Origin: Parapristionchus giblindavisi
Lineage: Eukaryota; Nematoda; Chromadorea; Rhabditida; Diplogasteridae
Length of the DNA stretch: 64,000 nt
Reading direction: 5' to 3'
NCBI GenBank assembly: GCA_943737045.1
Contig: CALSFV010000337.1
Location: forward strand, 186,001 to 250,000
Part shown: piece by piece, positions 1 to 11,955 of the stretch
Layout: the number at the start of each line of letters is the position of its first letter
Position numbering within the stretch: position 1 is the stretch's first letter
Made by a program: the position numbers and the translations under genes
The notes under the pieces: model-generated
What the model was told of the DNA's origin: nothing
Seen by the model: the letters and a program-made list of their open reading frames with translations, nothing else
Databases searched by the model: none

Positions 1-360
1 GAGACCGTGGCGGATACGGTATTGTGGTGTATTGAGACCGTGGCGGATACGGTAGTGTGCAACGTGGTCATCGTTTCCTGCTAGTCTAACCAACTAAGCC
101 GCTAAAGGACGATTGATCTGGTTCCCGTTTGGTTAACGTGGTTGTCGGTCAGTAACGTTGCTTATCATCGTTCCTGCTTCTAGTCTAACCAGCTAAGAAG
201 ATACAGGACGATTGATTGTGTGTACCCGTTTGGTGAACGTGGTTTGTGACCGTTGTATCGTTACCTGATACTAGCCTAACCAGCTAAGTTGATACAGGAC
301 GATTGATTGTGTGCCCGTTTGGTGAACGTGGTTTGAGGTATTGAGACGTGGAGATCCTTG
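1..360. repeat. short direct repeats and three ~100-base tandem units
   Basis: A 20-base unit starting gagaccgtggcgg occurs at 1-20 and 34-53. From about 61 to 340 three units follow, each with 'tctaaccagctaag', 'ggacgattgatt' and 'cccgtttggtgaacgtgg' in the same order and 10-20% differences. No coding signal is visible. The block lies upstream of the Gag-like gene and could be leader of the same retroelement, which is inference. Confidence 0.6.
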
Positions 361-384
361 AGGTGTGAAGGTCTCGTGGTATTG

Positions 385-619
385 CACTCACGGCAAATTC
401 TCTCAGATATAGGTTGTCTAACTGGACAGCCATAGGGAAAGGTTAGCTTACTCCAAACTCTCTCAAAAAAGACACGTTATATAATACTCTCTCGCTCGAG
501 ATTGTAACGGGGACAGGAGTAAGCTAACTAAGTTGTCTCACATATGAGATAACCTGTCTCTAACTGTCGCATGTTAGATAACCTATGGCTCAAATATGAG
601 AGAGTTTGCCGTCAGTGTG
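385..619. repeat. foldback element (MITE-like)
   Basis: The left end (cactcacggcaaattctctc) is nearly the reverse complement of the right end (gagagagtttgccgtcagtgtg), and the inner parts also pair (ataggttgtctaac against gttagataacctat). This makes a roughly 235-base imperfect hairpin with no coding capacity. A target duplication is not clear. Confidence 0.6.
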
Positions 620-791
620 TGGTGTTCAGACCTTAAGGTGCTAAGGTGTTGAGGACTTGAGGTGTTAAGACCTTAAGTTGCTAAGGTGTCAAGTTGTCGA
701 GGTGTGTGATTGTTAACCAAGTGTGGTGTGAAAGGGTGACGTGTCTCAAGTTGTACCATATTGATTGATTCATTGGTGAATTCGTTATTGA

Positions 792-3245
792 TTGATCACT
801 CGCGTTTATTCGTGTTCGTGTTGCCGTGATATGCATTCGATGTTTAATGACATGATTGATTCTCAGGTTCCATCGCAAGTGCCAGGCCACGATCTGTATG
901 AGGGAACAAGAAAGGATGGGTCGATGCAGATGAACGAGAGAAGTGAGTATTATGCAAAAGATAATGCATCATTTTTAAAAGAGTGTATGGAGGTGAAGGA
1001 GATGTTGAGGAATATAGCATATGAATTTAATAGGAAAATGGATGCATTAAGGAAAGAGGATGAGGAGCGAATTATATGTTCTCAGCTTCAATCTATATTG
1101 GCAATGGCAGATTTGATTAAATTTGAGACGGAAATGAATCAGAATAGTTCTGTTATTGAGAGTACTGTATTCAAGAATCAAACTATCGATCTTAGCGAGA
1201 ATATGCGGAAAATGGTGGCTGCATTGAGAGAGTTTTTATCTATGTTTCCCGCTTTCGCTAATTTCCATCCTAAGAAAGGTGAAAAGTTTGATATTTTCAA
1301 GAGAGAGTTCACTCTTCGTTTCGAAAATAATGAAGAAAGAATACGCATTTCGATCTTGGAATTTTTTTTGTGTGGATTACCTAGTCAGATCTGGAAAATT
1401 ATGCCATCTACTATAAACAAGAGAAAGAAATATGGAGAGATGATTAGCTGGTTTGAGGATAGAGTGGAAGAGGCATTGACTCTTTATCCTGATGCAGAGT
1501 CTAATGAATGGTGTGTTACTGCAAATGTGAATATTGATGTAACTAAAGATTCATTGCAGTCTCGTTCTGGTGATGATGAGAAGGCTGTCAACGTGGAGAG
1601 AAGGATGATGGATTTGAATGATACTATTGATTATAATAAAGAATATCTGTCTAGAATGAATGGTGGTGCAAATGATGCAAATGTGATGACACATAGACGA
1701 ATGTCTGGTACATATAATGTTCATAATGTGTGTAATGGAAATACTGACTATCTTGCTCGGAACGATAGATCAAATAATAATATTATCGATCAAAGTTTTC
1801 GAAGAGGGAGAGATATGAATTATGGTTTGCATATTGTTATTTGTTCGAATTGTGGTGGAAAAGGTCATGTTGCGGATAGATGTCCTTCTAAGAAATATTA
1901 TGGTCATGGAATGAATCGTAGTCAAGGTTATGGTAAAAAGAGATACGGTAGAACTGAACAAAAAGTCAAACCGTCGAATAGGACTGATGATAATATTTGT
2001 GATTTGAAGAATTTCGTGATTTGTAATAATAGTAAGATTTATAATCAACCTGTATTTGGGAAGAATGATTTGTGCGTTCGTGATAATGATGTGACAAGAG
2101 AAAGAATAGAGGATAAAAGAGTTAATAATGATATAAATGAACTATTCCATCTATTTCATGAATATGGATTTGATGAAAATTGTGATCAGGATATGAATAA
2201 GAATAATGTGGATGTGAATAAGAAAAATGATGATGAGACCACACCACAGGTACCTTTGGATGATTTTCGTGAGTGTAAGAAAGACAAGTTGTGCAATGAA
2301 TTTATTAATGCTCTTAATACGATTGAAATGGAAGAGAATCAGGAGAGTACTGTATTCAACATGCAAACAATCGATCATGACACTACTCAGCATAGATCTG
2401 AGAATATGGCTAATATTGATTGGAATGATGGAAAAAGCAAGGGTCCCCAAAAGAAAAAGAAACGTAAAGGGAACAATCGATGTATGAAAGAGGAAATATC
2501 GAGCAAGACTGGAAAGGAAAGTAAGAAAAAGAAGAAGGAAGGAATGGATGAGACTATGGTATATCACCGGATTGATAAGGAGAGTAAAGATGAAGATGAT
2601 CAAAGTACTTTAATTGATCAATATTGTGACAAAGATAAAGGAAATGATCAGATCGATGAGAAATTGAATGTGGTGGAACAGGAAGAGTCTGATGATATGA
2701 AGAAGACCTGTATCAATGTTGTATCAGAGATCAATAAGATTTGTCACGATTCTGAGAGAACTGACAAAGTTAAGGGTATCGATATAGGACGAAGTGTAGA
2801 TCATTACCACAAGCGTTACGGTGAATTCGGTGGTAATAAGTACAAAAGTGCATTGGGATACGGGTGTTGGAATCGTTTGGAATGGGGAAGATACCGTAGT
2901 AGATTGAAACTTGATTATGGTCATGATAGAGGTTATCCTGATGAACGTAGACCATTTATGTGGGGAGGATATCTTGTGAAAAGTACATTGAAGTACTGTA
3001 AGGATACGGTAATTGATAGAGGTCGTAAAGAAGATTGCCCGAAGCATTCATGTGATAACTTGATTGGTTGTGGATATCCATTCAAGAGTGACAGTATCAA
3101 TCAATCTAAAGATACTATAAGATATTGTCCGAATCGAGGATCTGTTAAGAAGAAAGAAGTTTTGTTTTGTTCGCATGAGGACATGCTAGAGGGGAAGGGG
3201 GGAGATGTTAGGGTGGGATACCCAGCCCTACAGCCTCCCTATTGA
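792..3245 (+). CDS. Gag-like protein with CCHC zinc knuckle (LTR-retroelement type)
   Basis: An open frame of 817 codons. Residues about 155-230 resemble the capsid region of a retroelement Gag (FHPKKGEKFDIFKREFTLRF, then a leucine-rich helix and LPSQIW). Residues about 351-364 are a zinc knuckle, C-x2-C-x4-H-x4-C (CSNCGGKGHVADRC), which in this family binds element RNA. The C-terminal half is rich in Lys, Asp, Glu and Asn, with basic tracts near residues 553 and 577. I see no protease, reverse transcriptase, RNase H or integrase in or after it, so it is a Gag-only or pol-deleted element, or a gag-derived gene. The start is uncertain: an in-frame Met at 831 is also possible. The frame ends a few codons past a polypurine tract, as in retroelements. 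Confidence 0.75.
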   Translation: MITRVYSCSCCRDMHSMFNDMIDSQVPSQVPGHDLYEGTRKDGSMQMNERSEYYAKDNASFLKECMEVKEMLRNIAYEFNRKMDALRKEDEERIICSQLQSILAMADLIKFETEMNQNSSVIESTVFKNQTIDLSENMRKMVAALREFLSMFPAFANFHPKKGEKFDIFKREFTLRFENNEERIRISILEFFLCGLPSQIWKIMPSTINKRKKYGEMISWFEDRVEEALTLYPDAESNEWCVTANVNIDVTKDSLQSRSGDDEKAVNVERRMMDLNDTIDYNKEYLSRMNGGANDANVMTHRRMSGTYNVHNVCNGNTDYLARNDRSNNNIIDQSFRRGRDMNYGLHIVICSNCGGKGHVADRCPSKKYYGHGMNRSQGYGKKRYGRTEQKVKPSNRTDDNICDLKNFVICNNSKIYNQPVFGKNDLCVRDNDVTRERIEDKRVNNDINELFHLFHEYGFDENCDQDMNKNNVDVNKKNDDETTPQVPLDDFRECKKDKLCNEFINALNTIEMEENQESTVFNMQTIDHDTTQHRSENMANIDWNDGKSKGPQKKKKRKGNNRCMKEEISSKTGKESKKKKKEGMDETMVYHRIDKESKDEDDQSTLIDQYCDKDKGNDQIDEKLNVVEQEESDDMKKTCINVVSEINKICHDSERTDKVKGIDIGRSVDHYHKRYGEFGGNKYKSALGYGCWNRLEWGRYRSRLKLDYGHDRGYPDERRPFMWGGYLVKSTLKYCKDTVIDRGRKEDCPKHSCDNLIGCGYPFKSDSINQSKDTIRYCPNRGSVKKKEVLFCSHEDMLEGKGGDVRVGYPALQPPY

Positions 3246-3560
3246 TCCTTGATCTTTTGATGTATTTTGTGTTCTTGTGTCTCATTATTATAATTATATT
3301 GTATTTGCATTTCATTGTCTAGGATTAGAATTATCATATTTAATTTGCATTGTGATTAGTCATTAGTTCATTTCCATAATTGTATATTGATGTCGTGTCT
3401 TTCGTTGTATTATTTTTAGTCTGGGACTCATGTCTTTGTGAGTTAGGTTGTTTGATTATTGTTCTTGTGTGTATTTGTTTGTATTCTTGTGTGAGAGAGT
3501 CTTTGATAAACCATTCTTTTGATCTTTAGTCTTTGGTCTTTTGTTTCACCTCAAGCGGAG
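3190..3560 (+). mobile_element. putative polypurine tract and start of a 3' LTR
   Basis: Bases 3190-3205 are a purine tract (aggggaaggggggaga) followed directly by TGTTAG at 3206, the usual layout at the junction of internal region and 3' LTR. Downstream is AT-rich, non-coding sequence. No matching 5' LTR is present in 1-790, so it would lie left of the window or be lost. The right LTR edge was not found. Confidence 0.35.
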
Positions 3561-3626
3561 AACTCCGGCGAAAGTATCTTTAACGTACAAAAATGTAAAA
3601 AAAATGTAAATTAAGAAACATGAATA

Positions 3627-3775
3627 TATCTCAAAGGCACACTCCAAGCTAACCGAGCTTGTAGGTTGAAACTCTCCGCTCTCGCAATACTCTCTCGTAG
3701 ACAAAAGAGAGCAAGAGAGTGTGGCCAGAGCGGATCCTTTCAATCCTACCGCCTTATCAATTCAACCTTACAAAA
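3627..3775. repeat. GGCACA foldback family, copy 1
   Basis: Starts aaaggcacactccaagct and contains an inner hairpin made of 'ctctccgctctcgcaatactctctcg' and its complement 'gagagagtgtggccagagcgga'. Related copies lie at about 4838-4962, 9062-9182 (reverse), 24020-24140 and 52846-52964, always in introns of helicase pieces. Confidence 0.5.
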
Positions 3776-4000
3776 ACATCACGTTCGGATCAACTAGAAC
3801 AACAACTATCCTAACTCAATACCTACTTGAAACTCTAAAACAGCAGGCTGTACACAGCCTTTGTGCACTCTCAATCATGAGAGAATATTGATGAGATTTG
3901 GCAAAATATTATTGAGATAGTCCATTTGTATAGCTAACAATAAGCCTAGAGATCAAATATAAAATATCAAATATCAAATATCAAAGATCAAAGATCAAAC

Positions 4001-4104
4001 CTGCCACATCAGTAGCCACCATGAGATGTACGTGCTTGCCTCGGAACGTCTTCAAATGCTCGTTCCTCTCGTGCTGCAGCATGTCTCCGTGCAGCAGAAC
4101 CAAC
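4001..4104 (-). pseudogene. DDX42: DDX42-like helicase exon E17
   Basis: On the minus strand, acceptor ..gattag then a 104-base exon encoding LVLLHGDMLQHERNEHLKTF and on to VATDVAA, donor gtttgatc. It is the RecA2 part around motifs IV and V of DEAD-box helicases and matches DDX42 (GLLHGDM...VATDVAARGLDIP). The exon is open, but its next exon E18 is missing on this strand. Upstream at 4798-4810 is only the last 13 bases of E16 with its donor, joined at 4811 to intron-17-like sequence, so the run is truncated. Confidence 0.8.
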
Positions 4105-4797
4105 CTAATCGATGGTCAGATTATTGATTTTTCTTGATCATTATTTATTTATTCACCCACATTTACCTGATTTCAATTAATTCAATAAATTATAAAAGCA
4201 ATGCGTGTATTGCCCGTATAGAATGCACTTGTACGAAATTGCCTTCCAACTAGCTGCTAAACATAGATAGAAATATTCGATGAACCTCGCCCCCTTTTTC
4301 CTCCTTTCCCTCCTCACGCTCCCTCTGATCTAAGTACCATCTCGCTTGGGCTCCCTCTAAATATAATATTATTATATAATATATAATATAATATAGTAAT
4401 ATAATATAGTATAATATGGTAATATAATATAGTAATATAATATAATAATACGTTGTGGCTACTCTCGTACCAAATATGCAAGTGTATTTTATACTGTCAA
4501 TAAATGTAACAAGCAAGCATAACAACTAGAAGCGCTACCAAGCTAATTCATCCCCTATGTGAAACACTAAAATAGCAGGCTGAACACAATCGCTGCGTGT
4601 GTGTATTTTCTATTCAAGTTTGAGAGAAGGGTCAAAGATCAAAGATCAAACCAACGACGTCAGTAGCCACCATAATAATAATAATTATTATTATTTCGAT
4701 TTATGTAAATTATTCATAAACAGGCCATCATTGCTGATTATTGAAGTTTGCTACAACCCCATCACTACAACATCAGAGCGAGAAACCGGAATCTCAC
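4105..4797. other. intron-16 material with ATAAT-rich repeat, no gene seen
   Basis: Contains the intron sequence that follows E16 in other copies (ctacaaccccatcactacaac), a TAATATAATATAG microsatellite at 4365-4450 and a short ATAATA run near 4670. The same block recurs at 18100-18780. Confidence 0.55.
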
Positions 4798-4837
4798 TTG
4801 AAGTCCCTCTGAATTATAATAGAAACATGAATGTATC

Positions 4838-4962
4838 CTAAAGGGACACTCCGAGATGGGTTGAAATTCTCCGCTCTGGCAATACTCTCTCGTAGACAAA
4901 ATACTGTGAGAGAGCGTAGCCAGATCGGATCCTTTCAATCCCACTACACTATCAATTCAACC
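4838..4962. repeat. GGCACA foldback family, copy 2
   Basis: Begins aaagggacactccgagatggg and contains the paired 'ctctccgctctggcaatactctctcg' and 'gagagagcgtagccagatcgga'. It sits in the left arm of the inverted pair whose right arm is at 9050-9190 and ends at the TTAA target of the next element. Confidence 0.55.
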
Positions 4963-4966
4963 TTAA

Positions 4967-6377
4967 GAGACCGGCTCGGTAAGACTCGAGCATTTCGACC
5001 CCCCGCCGGACATTCGCGAGAACTTTCGATCTGGGGCTCAATACTTTCATCATAGACACATACCGGGGGGAGACCGATGAAAGTTATAGTGAAAACGCCC
5101 TTAGGCTCAAACCCGGCTCACATATGTTGCATTAAGTAAAAATTTTAAAAAAATCATAAATTTTCAATCGCGATAGCTACGACTTTTATTTCCTTTTATT
5201 GATGAATAACATGTCATGCACTCTTACAAACACAGCTGAATAGTAATATCATATCGTTCTGGATAAGTTTTTTCGTGTCTGATTGTAAGATTTTTCCTCT
5301 TCTATCCTCATTGAAGAGAGACCGCAAGCACTGACATAGTACATATTGTAGCCCTGACAATTATGTACATGATGGTCACATTCCCGTAGAAATCCAAGTT
5401 ACTGAATTTTTGAAAATTGCAGCTGAATGTGAGATATGTGTAATTTGCAAAAATCGAAAATTAAATTTCTTGTAATTCGCAAGAGTAAGAGGTGGCTTTA
5501 TAATATCATTATACTCGTAGTAATGCGAGAGCACCGGAAAAATATACAAATAGGCTCGGACTACATTTTAAAAAAATTTAGAAAAATCATAATTTTATTT
5601 TTATTTTTTCAACCATCATATTCAGTCGACCGTCAAGGCAAGTTGATTCATAGGGCTGATGGTAGCTGATGCATGTCCGTTTGCGAAAACAACCGCCAAG
5701 TGAAGAATCCTCGTTTCGCAGATCTATTATTTATTTTTAAAATTATTAAACTTGAATATTTATATGCTTCTTTCATATAAATCGGTTGGAAGGTGGCGTA
5801 TGGCAACCAAAGTTGTACCTTTGTTATCAGTAGGAGTGTACGCTATCGTACTACCGTAATCGTCAGGAATCGCAAATTGATTTTTTTTTCAGTCGACCTA
5901 TGATTTTCAACCATGACCCCGGGTTCATGGTTGAGAATGGCTGAGGTCGAAAAATTCATGATGATACCAGACCAAATACTATGTGGCATTATATCAATAG
6001 TGGACCAACTTTTATTTTTATGGATACCATAGCTCGAATTACCGTAATCTAGCTACCGTATCCTATAATAATGTGGTGAAATTCTCGGAAAATTCAGGTG
6101 CGCGCATTACTAGTACGGCTGTGTTTGTAAGAGTGCATGACATGTTATTCACCAATAAAAGGAAATAAAAGTCGTAGCTATCGCGATTGAAAATTTATGA
6201 TTTTTTAAAATTTTTACTTAATGCAACATATGTGAGCCGGGTTTGAGCATAAGGGCGTTTTCACTATAACTTTCATCGGTCTCCCCCCGGTATGTGTCTA
6301 TGATGAAAGTATTGAGCCCCAGATCGAAAGTTCTCGCGAATGTCCGTACCATGCTCGAGCCTTACCGAGCCGGTCTC
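4967..6377. mobile_element. 1.4 kb foldback transposon flanked by TTAA duplications
   Basis: TTAA at 4963-4966 and TTAA at 6378-6381 flank the element. The ends are inverted (gagaccggctcggtaag against cttaccgagccggtctc) and the inverted similarity continues inward for about 270 bases, through 'gaactttcgatctgggg' and 'aattttcaatcgcgatagct'. The uninterrupted right arm of the surrounding inverted repeat reads 'gtgtgattaaggttgaattg' near 9050, with a single TTAA, and so is the empty site. TTAA targeting is typical of piggyBac-type elements. No transposase frame is seen, so this is non-autonomous. Confidence 0.8.
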
Positions 6378-6613
6378 TTAATCACACAGAGATTACCTAC
6401 CCTTTCAACAACTAGAAGCGCAACCACCCTAATTCAACACCCATTTGAAACGCTAAAACATCAGGCTCAACTCAATCTTTGCGCATTCTCTATCATGAGA
6501 GAATATTGATGATATTTGGCAAAATATTATTGAGATAGTATTAGTACTACTAACAATAGCCTAGAGAGACAAAAAAAGATCAAAGATCAAAGATCAAAGT
6601 TCAAAGTTCAAAC

Positions 6614-6717
6614 CACCCACATTGGTAGCCACCATGAGATGTACGTGCTTGCCTCGGAACGTCTTCAGATGCTCGTTCCTCTCGTGCTGCAGCATGTCTC
6701 CGTGCAGCAGAACCAAC
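6614..6717 (-). pseudogene. DDX42: DDX42-like exon E17, diverged end
   Basis: Same 104-base exon as at 4001-4104, but the end reads VATNVG instead of VATDVA, altering the motif V aspartate. It is the left arm of an inverted pair; the right arm at 8716-8819 shares the same D-to-N change, so the two arms come from one duplication. Confidence 0.8.
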
Positions 6718-6737
6718 CTAATCGATGATCAGATTAT

Positions 6738-7695
6738 TGCATCGAGTGTCCGTTGATTCCTAAACCACTTTTTGACTTAAAATTTTGGTTTTTCGGACAA
6801 ATCATCGCTTGTTGTAGTTTGCTCCCAAAATTTCCGACTAGGTATTGTAACCTAAGAAATTTTGCATTGATTTAACTTAAAACTGGGTTCTTCCCGATCG
6901 ACCATTTTGTCGAATTTTTCGCTCGAATCTCCGTCATCGATGGTTTTCCCGAACAAATGCTATATTTTCCAAACCAGTAAAATGACACAAGAAGCCCACC
7001 ACTTGGATCAATTTGAAAATTTTTTTTTTATTTTTTTTTCGATTTTCACGACTCATGGTCCGAAAATTTCAAAAATTTCTCAAGTTTGAAATGTTTTCAT
7101 TTATGTGGCTTATTGTGAAGTACTAATGATTTGAATAATATTCAGCCAATGGTCAATGGCTCATCTCTCCTTTCAACCATTTTTTCGAAAATTTTCGTTC
7201 TGAATGCGTGCGAAAAATCAGAATTGAGTTTGAATCAGTTTCCAACTTGATTTCTGTAACATTCTGTCTTCGTACTTTGCAATGTATATAATCAATATGA
7301 AAATCGTTTATTTTCGAAAATATATAAAATTCAATTTGAGTGCCTACTTTCACTGAAAATTTCTGAAATATTGCGTTTTGTCGACTCGAAAAGTGATGGG
7401 CTTCTTGTGTCATTTTACTGGTCTCACATCGAAACTTTGTGTAGATCACAATTCCGCGCCAATCGTTTGGAAAGTATTTGTTCGGGAAAACCATCGATGA
7501 CGGAAATTCAAGCGGAAAATTCGACAACTGGGTCTAACGTGGATAATCCAGTTTTAAGTGAAATCGAAGCAGAATTGCTTAGGCTACAATAATTAGTCGA
7601 AAAACTCTGCAGCAATCTACAACAAGCTATATTTTGTAGGAAAAAACCAAAATTTTGAGTCAAAAATGTGGTTTTGGAATCAACGCGCATTCGAT
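6738..7695. repeat. foldback element between the two E17 arms
   Basis: Ends are catcgagtgtccgttgattcc and ggaatcaacgcgcattcgatg, imperfect inverted repeats. Inner parts pair too: gtaaaatgacacaagaagccc near 6978 against gggcttcttgtgtcatttta near 7400, and catcgatggttttcccgaac against gttcgggaaaaccatcgatg. The short reading frames inside are hairpin by-products. Confidence 0.65.
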
Positions 7696-7933
7696 GCTAA
7701 TAGTGAATTAGGAAGGTCTGTGCACCCGAGACGCATTGCAAATGTTATTTAGACTTTTTCTCAACAATTTGAGAAATTTGATTTTTAAACGTTTTCGCAC
7801 TTAAATTAATTTTTCTTATAGCCTGAGGGCACAAACAGGAAATTTCTACTGTTTTGTGTAATAAGGGCCGGTGACACTCCTAACACCCAAGTATGGACCC
7901 CCAGTTCTCATTGCTAGCGCAACGTGTCCGGGG

Positions 7934-8149
7934 CACAGCGTTTCAGCCCTGTGGGGAGAGAGGAAACACAATTTTTGGCAACATGCCAATAATGCACATC
8001 AATGCCGGGGAGGCGGAGTCTCCCTCCTCCGCGCTCTTGCATGCGTCGCGTGTCGCGTCGCGTGTGTCGAACTGTCTGCACTCTCTCTCGTGCGCGTTGT
8101 CTCTCTTTTCTCTCGTCGCCTCGCTAGATTCCGCTCTCGAAACGCTGTG
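7934..8149. repeat. CACAGCGTTTC MITE, copy 1
   Basis: Terminal inverted repeat CACAGCGTTTC...GAAACGCTGTG around about 215 bases rich in CTCTCTC and gtcgcgtcgcgtgt. A closely similar copy is at 29570-29785 and a more diverged one at 11773-11955. Confidence 0.65.
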
Positions 8150-8715
8150 CGGGGGTGGTCGAATATGATCGAGTCTTACGGAACATGCCTCTTAATTGTT
8201 GACAAGATGGAGATAGACAGATGTTAGTTTATCAAAACGTTTCGGCGAAAAATCACCATCTTCAGTTGAATTAATACCAACAAGGAAGTCTAATGAGTGT
8301 TAAAATCGAACGAACAGGCTATCTCCATCTTGTCCAATTGGATTCACTTCGTTACACTACCCGCATTGACCGTATACAATACACTTGTTTATTTGGTACG
8401 AGAGTAGCCACAGCGCCCTTCTATATCTAGAGGGAGCCCAAGCGAGATAGTACGTAGATCAGAGAGAGGCAGAGCGAGATAGTACGTAGGGAAGAAAAGG
8501 GGGCTCATATTTTCTATGTTTTTTCTCTATGTTTTCGAATATTTCTATGTTTAGCAGCTAGTAGGAAGGCAATTTCGCACAAGTGCATTCTATACAGACA
8601 ATACACGCGTTGAATTTATAATTTATTGAATTGATCGAAATCAAGTAAATATGGGGGGCGAATAAATCAATAAATCAATAATGAAAGTGAATAAATCAAT
8701 AATCTCATTGATTAA
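8150..8715. other. intron-16 material and a small inverted repeat, no gene seen
   Basis: Bases 8204-8335 hold an inverted pair (acaagatggagatag against ctatctccatcttgt). After this comes intron-16 sequence shared with 37590-37938 (gcgcccttct, gaaggcaatttcg, tacagacaatacacgcg). Confidence 0.4.
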
Positions 8716-10165
8716 GTTGGTTCTGCTGCACGGAGACATGCTGCAGCACGAGAGGAACGAGCATCTGAAGACGTTCCGAGGCAAGCACGTACATCTCATG
8801 GTGGCTACCAATGTGGGTGGTTTGAACTTTGAACTTTGATCTTTGATCTTTGATCTTTTTTTGCCTCTCTAGGCTATTGTTAGTAGTACTAATACTATCT
8901 CAATAATATTTTGCCAAATATCATCAATATTCTCTCATGATAGAGAATGCGCAAAGATTGAGTTGAGCCTGATGTTTTAGCGTTTCAAATGGGTGTTGAA
9001 TTAGGGTGGTTGCGCTTCTAGTTGTTGAAAGGGTAGGTAATCATTGTGTGATTAAGGTTGAATTGATAGTGTAGTGGGATTGAAAGGATCCGATCTTTCT
9101 ACACTCTCTCACAGTATTTTGTCTACGAGAGAGTATTGCCAGAGCGGAGAGTTTCAACCCAGCTCGGAGTGTGCCTTTAGGATACATTCATGTGTATATT
9201 ATGATTCACATTATAATAAATACTTTGAATGTAATGATCTTTCTGATCTTTGATCTTTGATCTCTCGCTATTCAGCCCGTGGTCTGGATATTCCGGAGAT
9301 TCGCACGGTGGTCAACTATGACATCGCCCGAGATATCGACACTCACGTCCACAGAATCGGTAGAACCGGAAGAGCTGGTGACTGATTTTATTGATTTATT
9401 GATTTTTAGGCATGTACTGTCAGCACTTGTACTCGATTGTTTGTGGGTGTAAAGGGCTTGATGCTATTTATAATGCATACTGTAATAGTTATTGATTAGT
9501 TATTGATTTATTGATTAGTTATTGATTTATTGATTTCTCCAATCAGGCGAGAAGGGCACCGCGTACACACTTCTGACGGATGCGGATCGAGAGATGGCCG
9601 GACATTATGTACGCAATCTGGAGAGTGTCAACCAGGAGGTATACTGTAGTCGTAGTAAATGAGGTGTACTGTAATCATACAACCAGGAGGTATACTGTAG
9701 TCGTACAAAAAGTGGGGTACTGTAATCATACAAGAGGTGTACGGTAGTCATCAATCGATTTATATGTCCAGGGGCGCGGATGATCAGGGATCAGGGATGG
9801 TTTCGGAGAATTTTTTGGCATTTTATGGGCAAAATTGTGCAAAAAAAATGATTGAAATGATATACCAGACCTTGGGCATGAGCAATTTGTTTAGAAAATT
9901 TAACTTGGAAGTGATTTGCACATCAAACCATAATTTACAGTACTTCTTTATCGGATCAATCGATCGATATTCCACGTTTTAATCAATCTTCGTTAATCGA
10001 TAATCTCGTCAGGTGCCCAAGCCCCTGCTGGATCTGGCCATGAAGTCAGGCTGGTTCAAGGCCGTGAGTCGGCAAGACGGTACGGCGCCGCCCCAATCCG
10101 GACCCCATGCCCGTTTCGGTCTCGGTTACAAGCCCAAGACCCGGCCGGGTCCTGCTGCCGCAAGG
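8716..10165 (+). pseudogene. DDX42: DDX42-like run E17-E18-E19-E20
   Basis: Exons at about 8716-8819 (E17), 9276-9377 (E18), 9547-9638 (E19) and 10013-10165 (E20) keep one open frame across GT-AG introns: VATNVG, then [50 protein letters not shown], and VPKPLLDLAMKSGWFK. These are motifs V and VI and the start of the C-terminal extension of DDX42-type helicases, which act in U2 snRNP and spliceosome remodelling. The E17 acceptor is damaged (attaa|g instead of attag|g). After E20 the order breaks: E12 follows, not E21. Confidence 0.85.
9062..9182. repeat. GGCACA foldback family, copy 3 (reverse)
   Basis: Reverse-complement copy of the family in intron 17, with cacactctctc-type and gagagagtattgccagagcgg parts. 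It marks the right arm of the inverted repeat and lies next to the empty TTAA site. Confidence 0.5.
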
Positions 10166-10588
10166 GTACGTCGTCTTTATATTTAATATTTATGAAGTTT
10201 GTTTTAAAAAAAATTGACTTTAAAGGCACACAGTGGTTCCAGTTTGAAACTGCTATAGTCCGTATAAAATGTACTTGCATAATTGCTTTTGTAATGGCTG
10301 GTAAAACGCAGAAGTGTTATCGATCAACCCCCATTTCCCTCCCGTCATTCCTCGCACTCTCTCTGATCTACGTGCTATCTCGCTTGGACTCTCTCTCTCT
10401 CTAAACATAGAAATTCATTGTGGCAGTGGTTGGCTACTCTCGTACTAAATAAACAAGTGTATTTTATACGGTCAATACCTATGTAGATTTTACGGATCCC
10501 ACCAACTAGAGGCGGAACCAACCCAATTCAGCACCTCGGTGAAACACCAAACTAGCAGGCTGAACGCCTATTCAAGTATGTTTACTAA

Positions 10589-11369
<781 letters not shown>

Positions 11370-11459
11370 GTGAGATTCCGGTTTCTCGCTCTGATGTTGT
11401 AGTGATGGGGTTGTAGCAAGTTTCAATATTTTTTCTGCCTTCGAACAGCATCATAATCA

Positions 11460-11772
11460 CTTCAATCGTAATTTGTTGATGAATTTTTTATATAAAGCGA
11501 AATAATAATAATAAAAAGGTAAATTATAAAAAAAATTTAAATCCATGCTCACTGCTTCACTGATATGCTCGTGCACTGACGTTTGCCAAGGCAAATTGTC
11601 GCACGTCACAGCTGTCACGTGGTGTATCAGATAAATAAATTAATAAAATTGGTTGCCAGAGAACTTTTGTGATTTGTGAAGGGATTACTGGTTCAATCAC
11701 ATCCCGTAAGCAATTAGAGCATATGTGTCGAAGGCGGAACATGAATTCACCGGGGAGAGGCGGTTTCTGATT
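11460..11772. other. intron-16/intron-7 material, no gene seen
   Basis: An ATAATA-rich piece near 11500 typical of intron 16, then 11620-11760 with 'cacgtggtgtatcagataaat' and 'gagcatatgtgtcgaaggcgg', which elsewhere (33130-33250, 54900, 63010) lies in intron 7 before E8. E8 itself is absent here. Confidence 0.45.
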
Positions 11773-11955
11773 CACAGCGTTTCTTTACCACAGTGAGAGC
11801 GCGCATTGAAATTTTGGCAAAATGCCAAAAAAAATTACGGTATGACTGGACCGTTGTGTATTCTCGTCGTCTGTGTCTCTTTTGCGTGCTCTCTCTCTCT
11901 CTTTTTCGCTCTACCTTTTTCTCTGTTACACCATGAGCGCTCTCGAAACGCTGTG
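11773..11955. repeat. CACAGCGTTTC MITE, copy 2
   Basis: CACAGCGTTTC at the left and GAAACGCTGTG at the right, with a CTCTCTC-rich core. It is shorter and more diverged than the copies at 7934 and 29570. Confidence 0.55.

Noticed and set aside
1..790. 5' LTR matching the putative 3' LTR at 3206
   Set aside because: No similarity to the sequence after 3206 was found in this stretch.
2151..2603. 150-codon open frame opposite the Gag-like gene
   Set aside because: Shadow of the AT-rich, Lys/Asp-rich frame; no features of its own.
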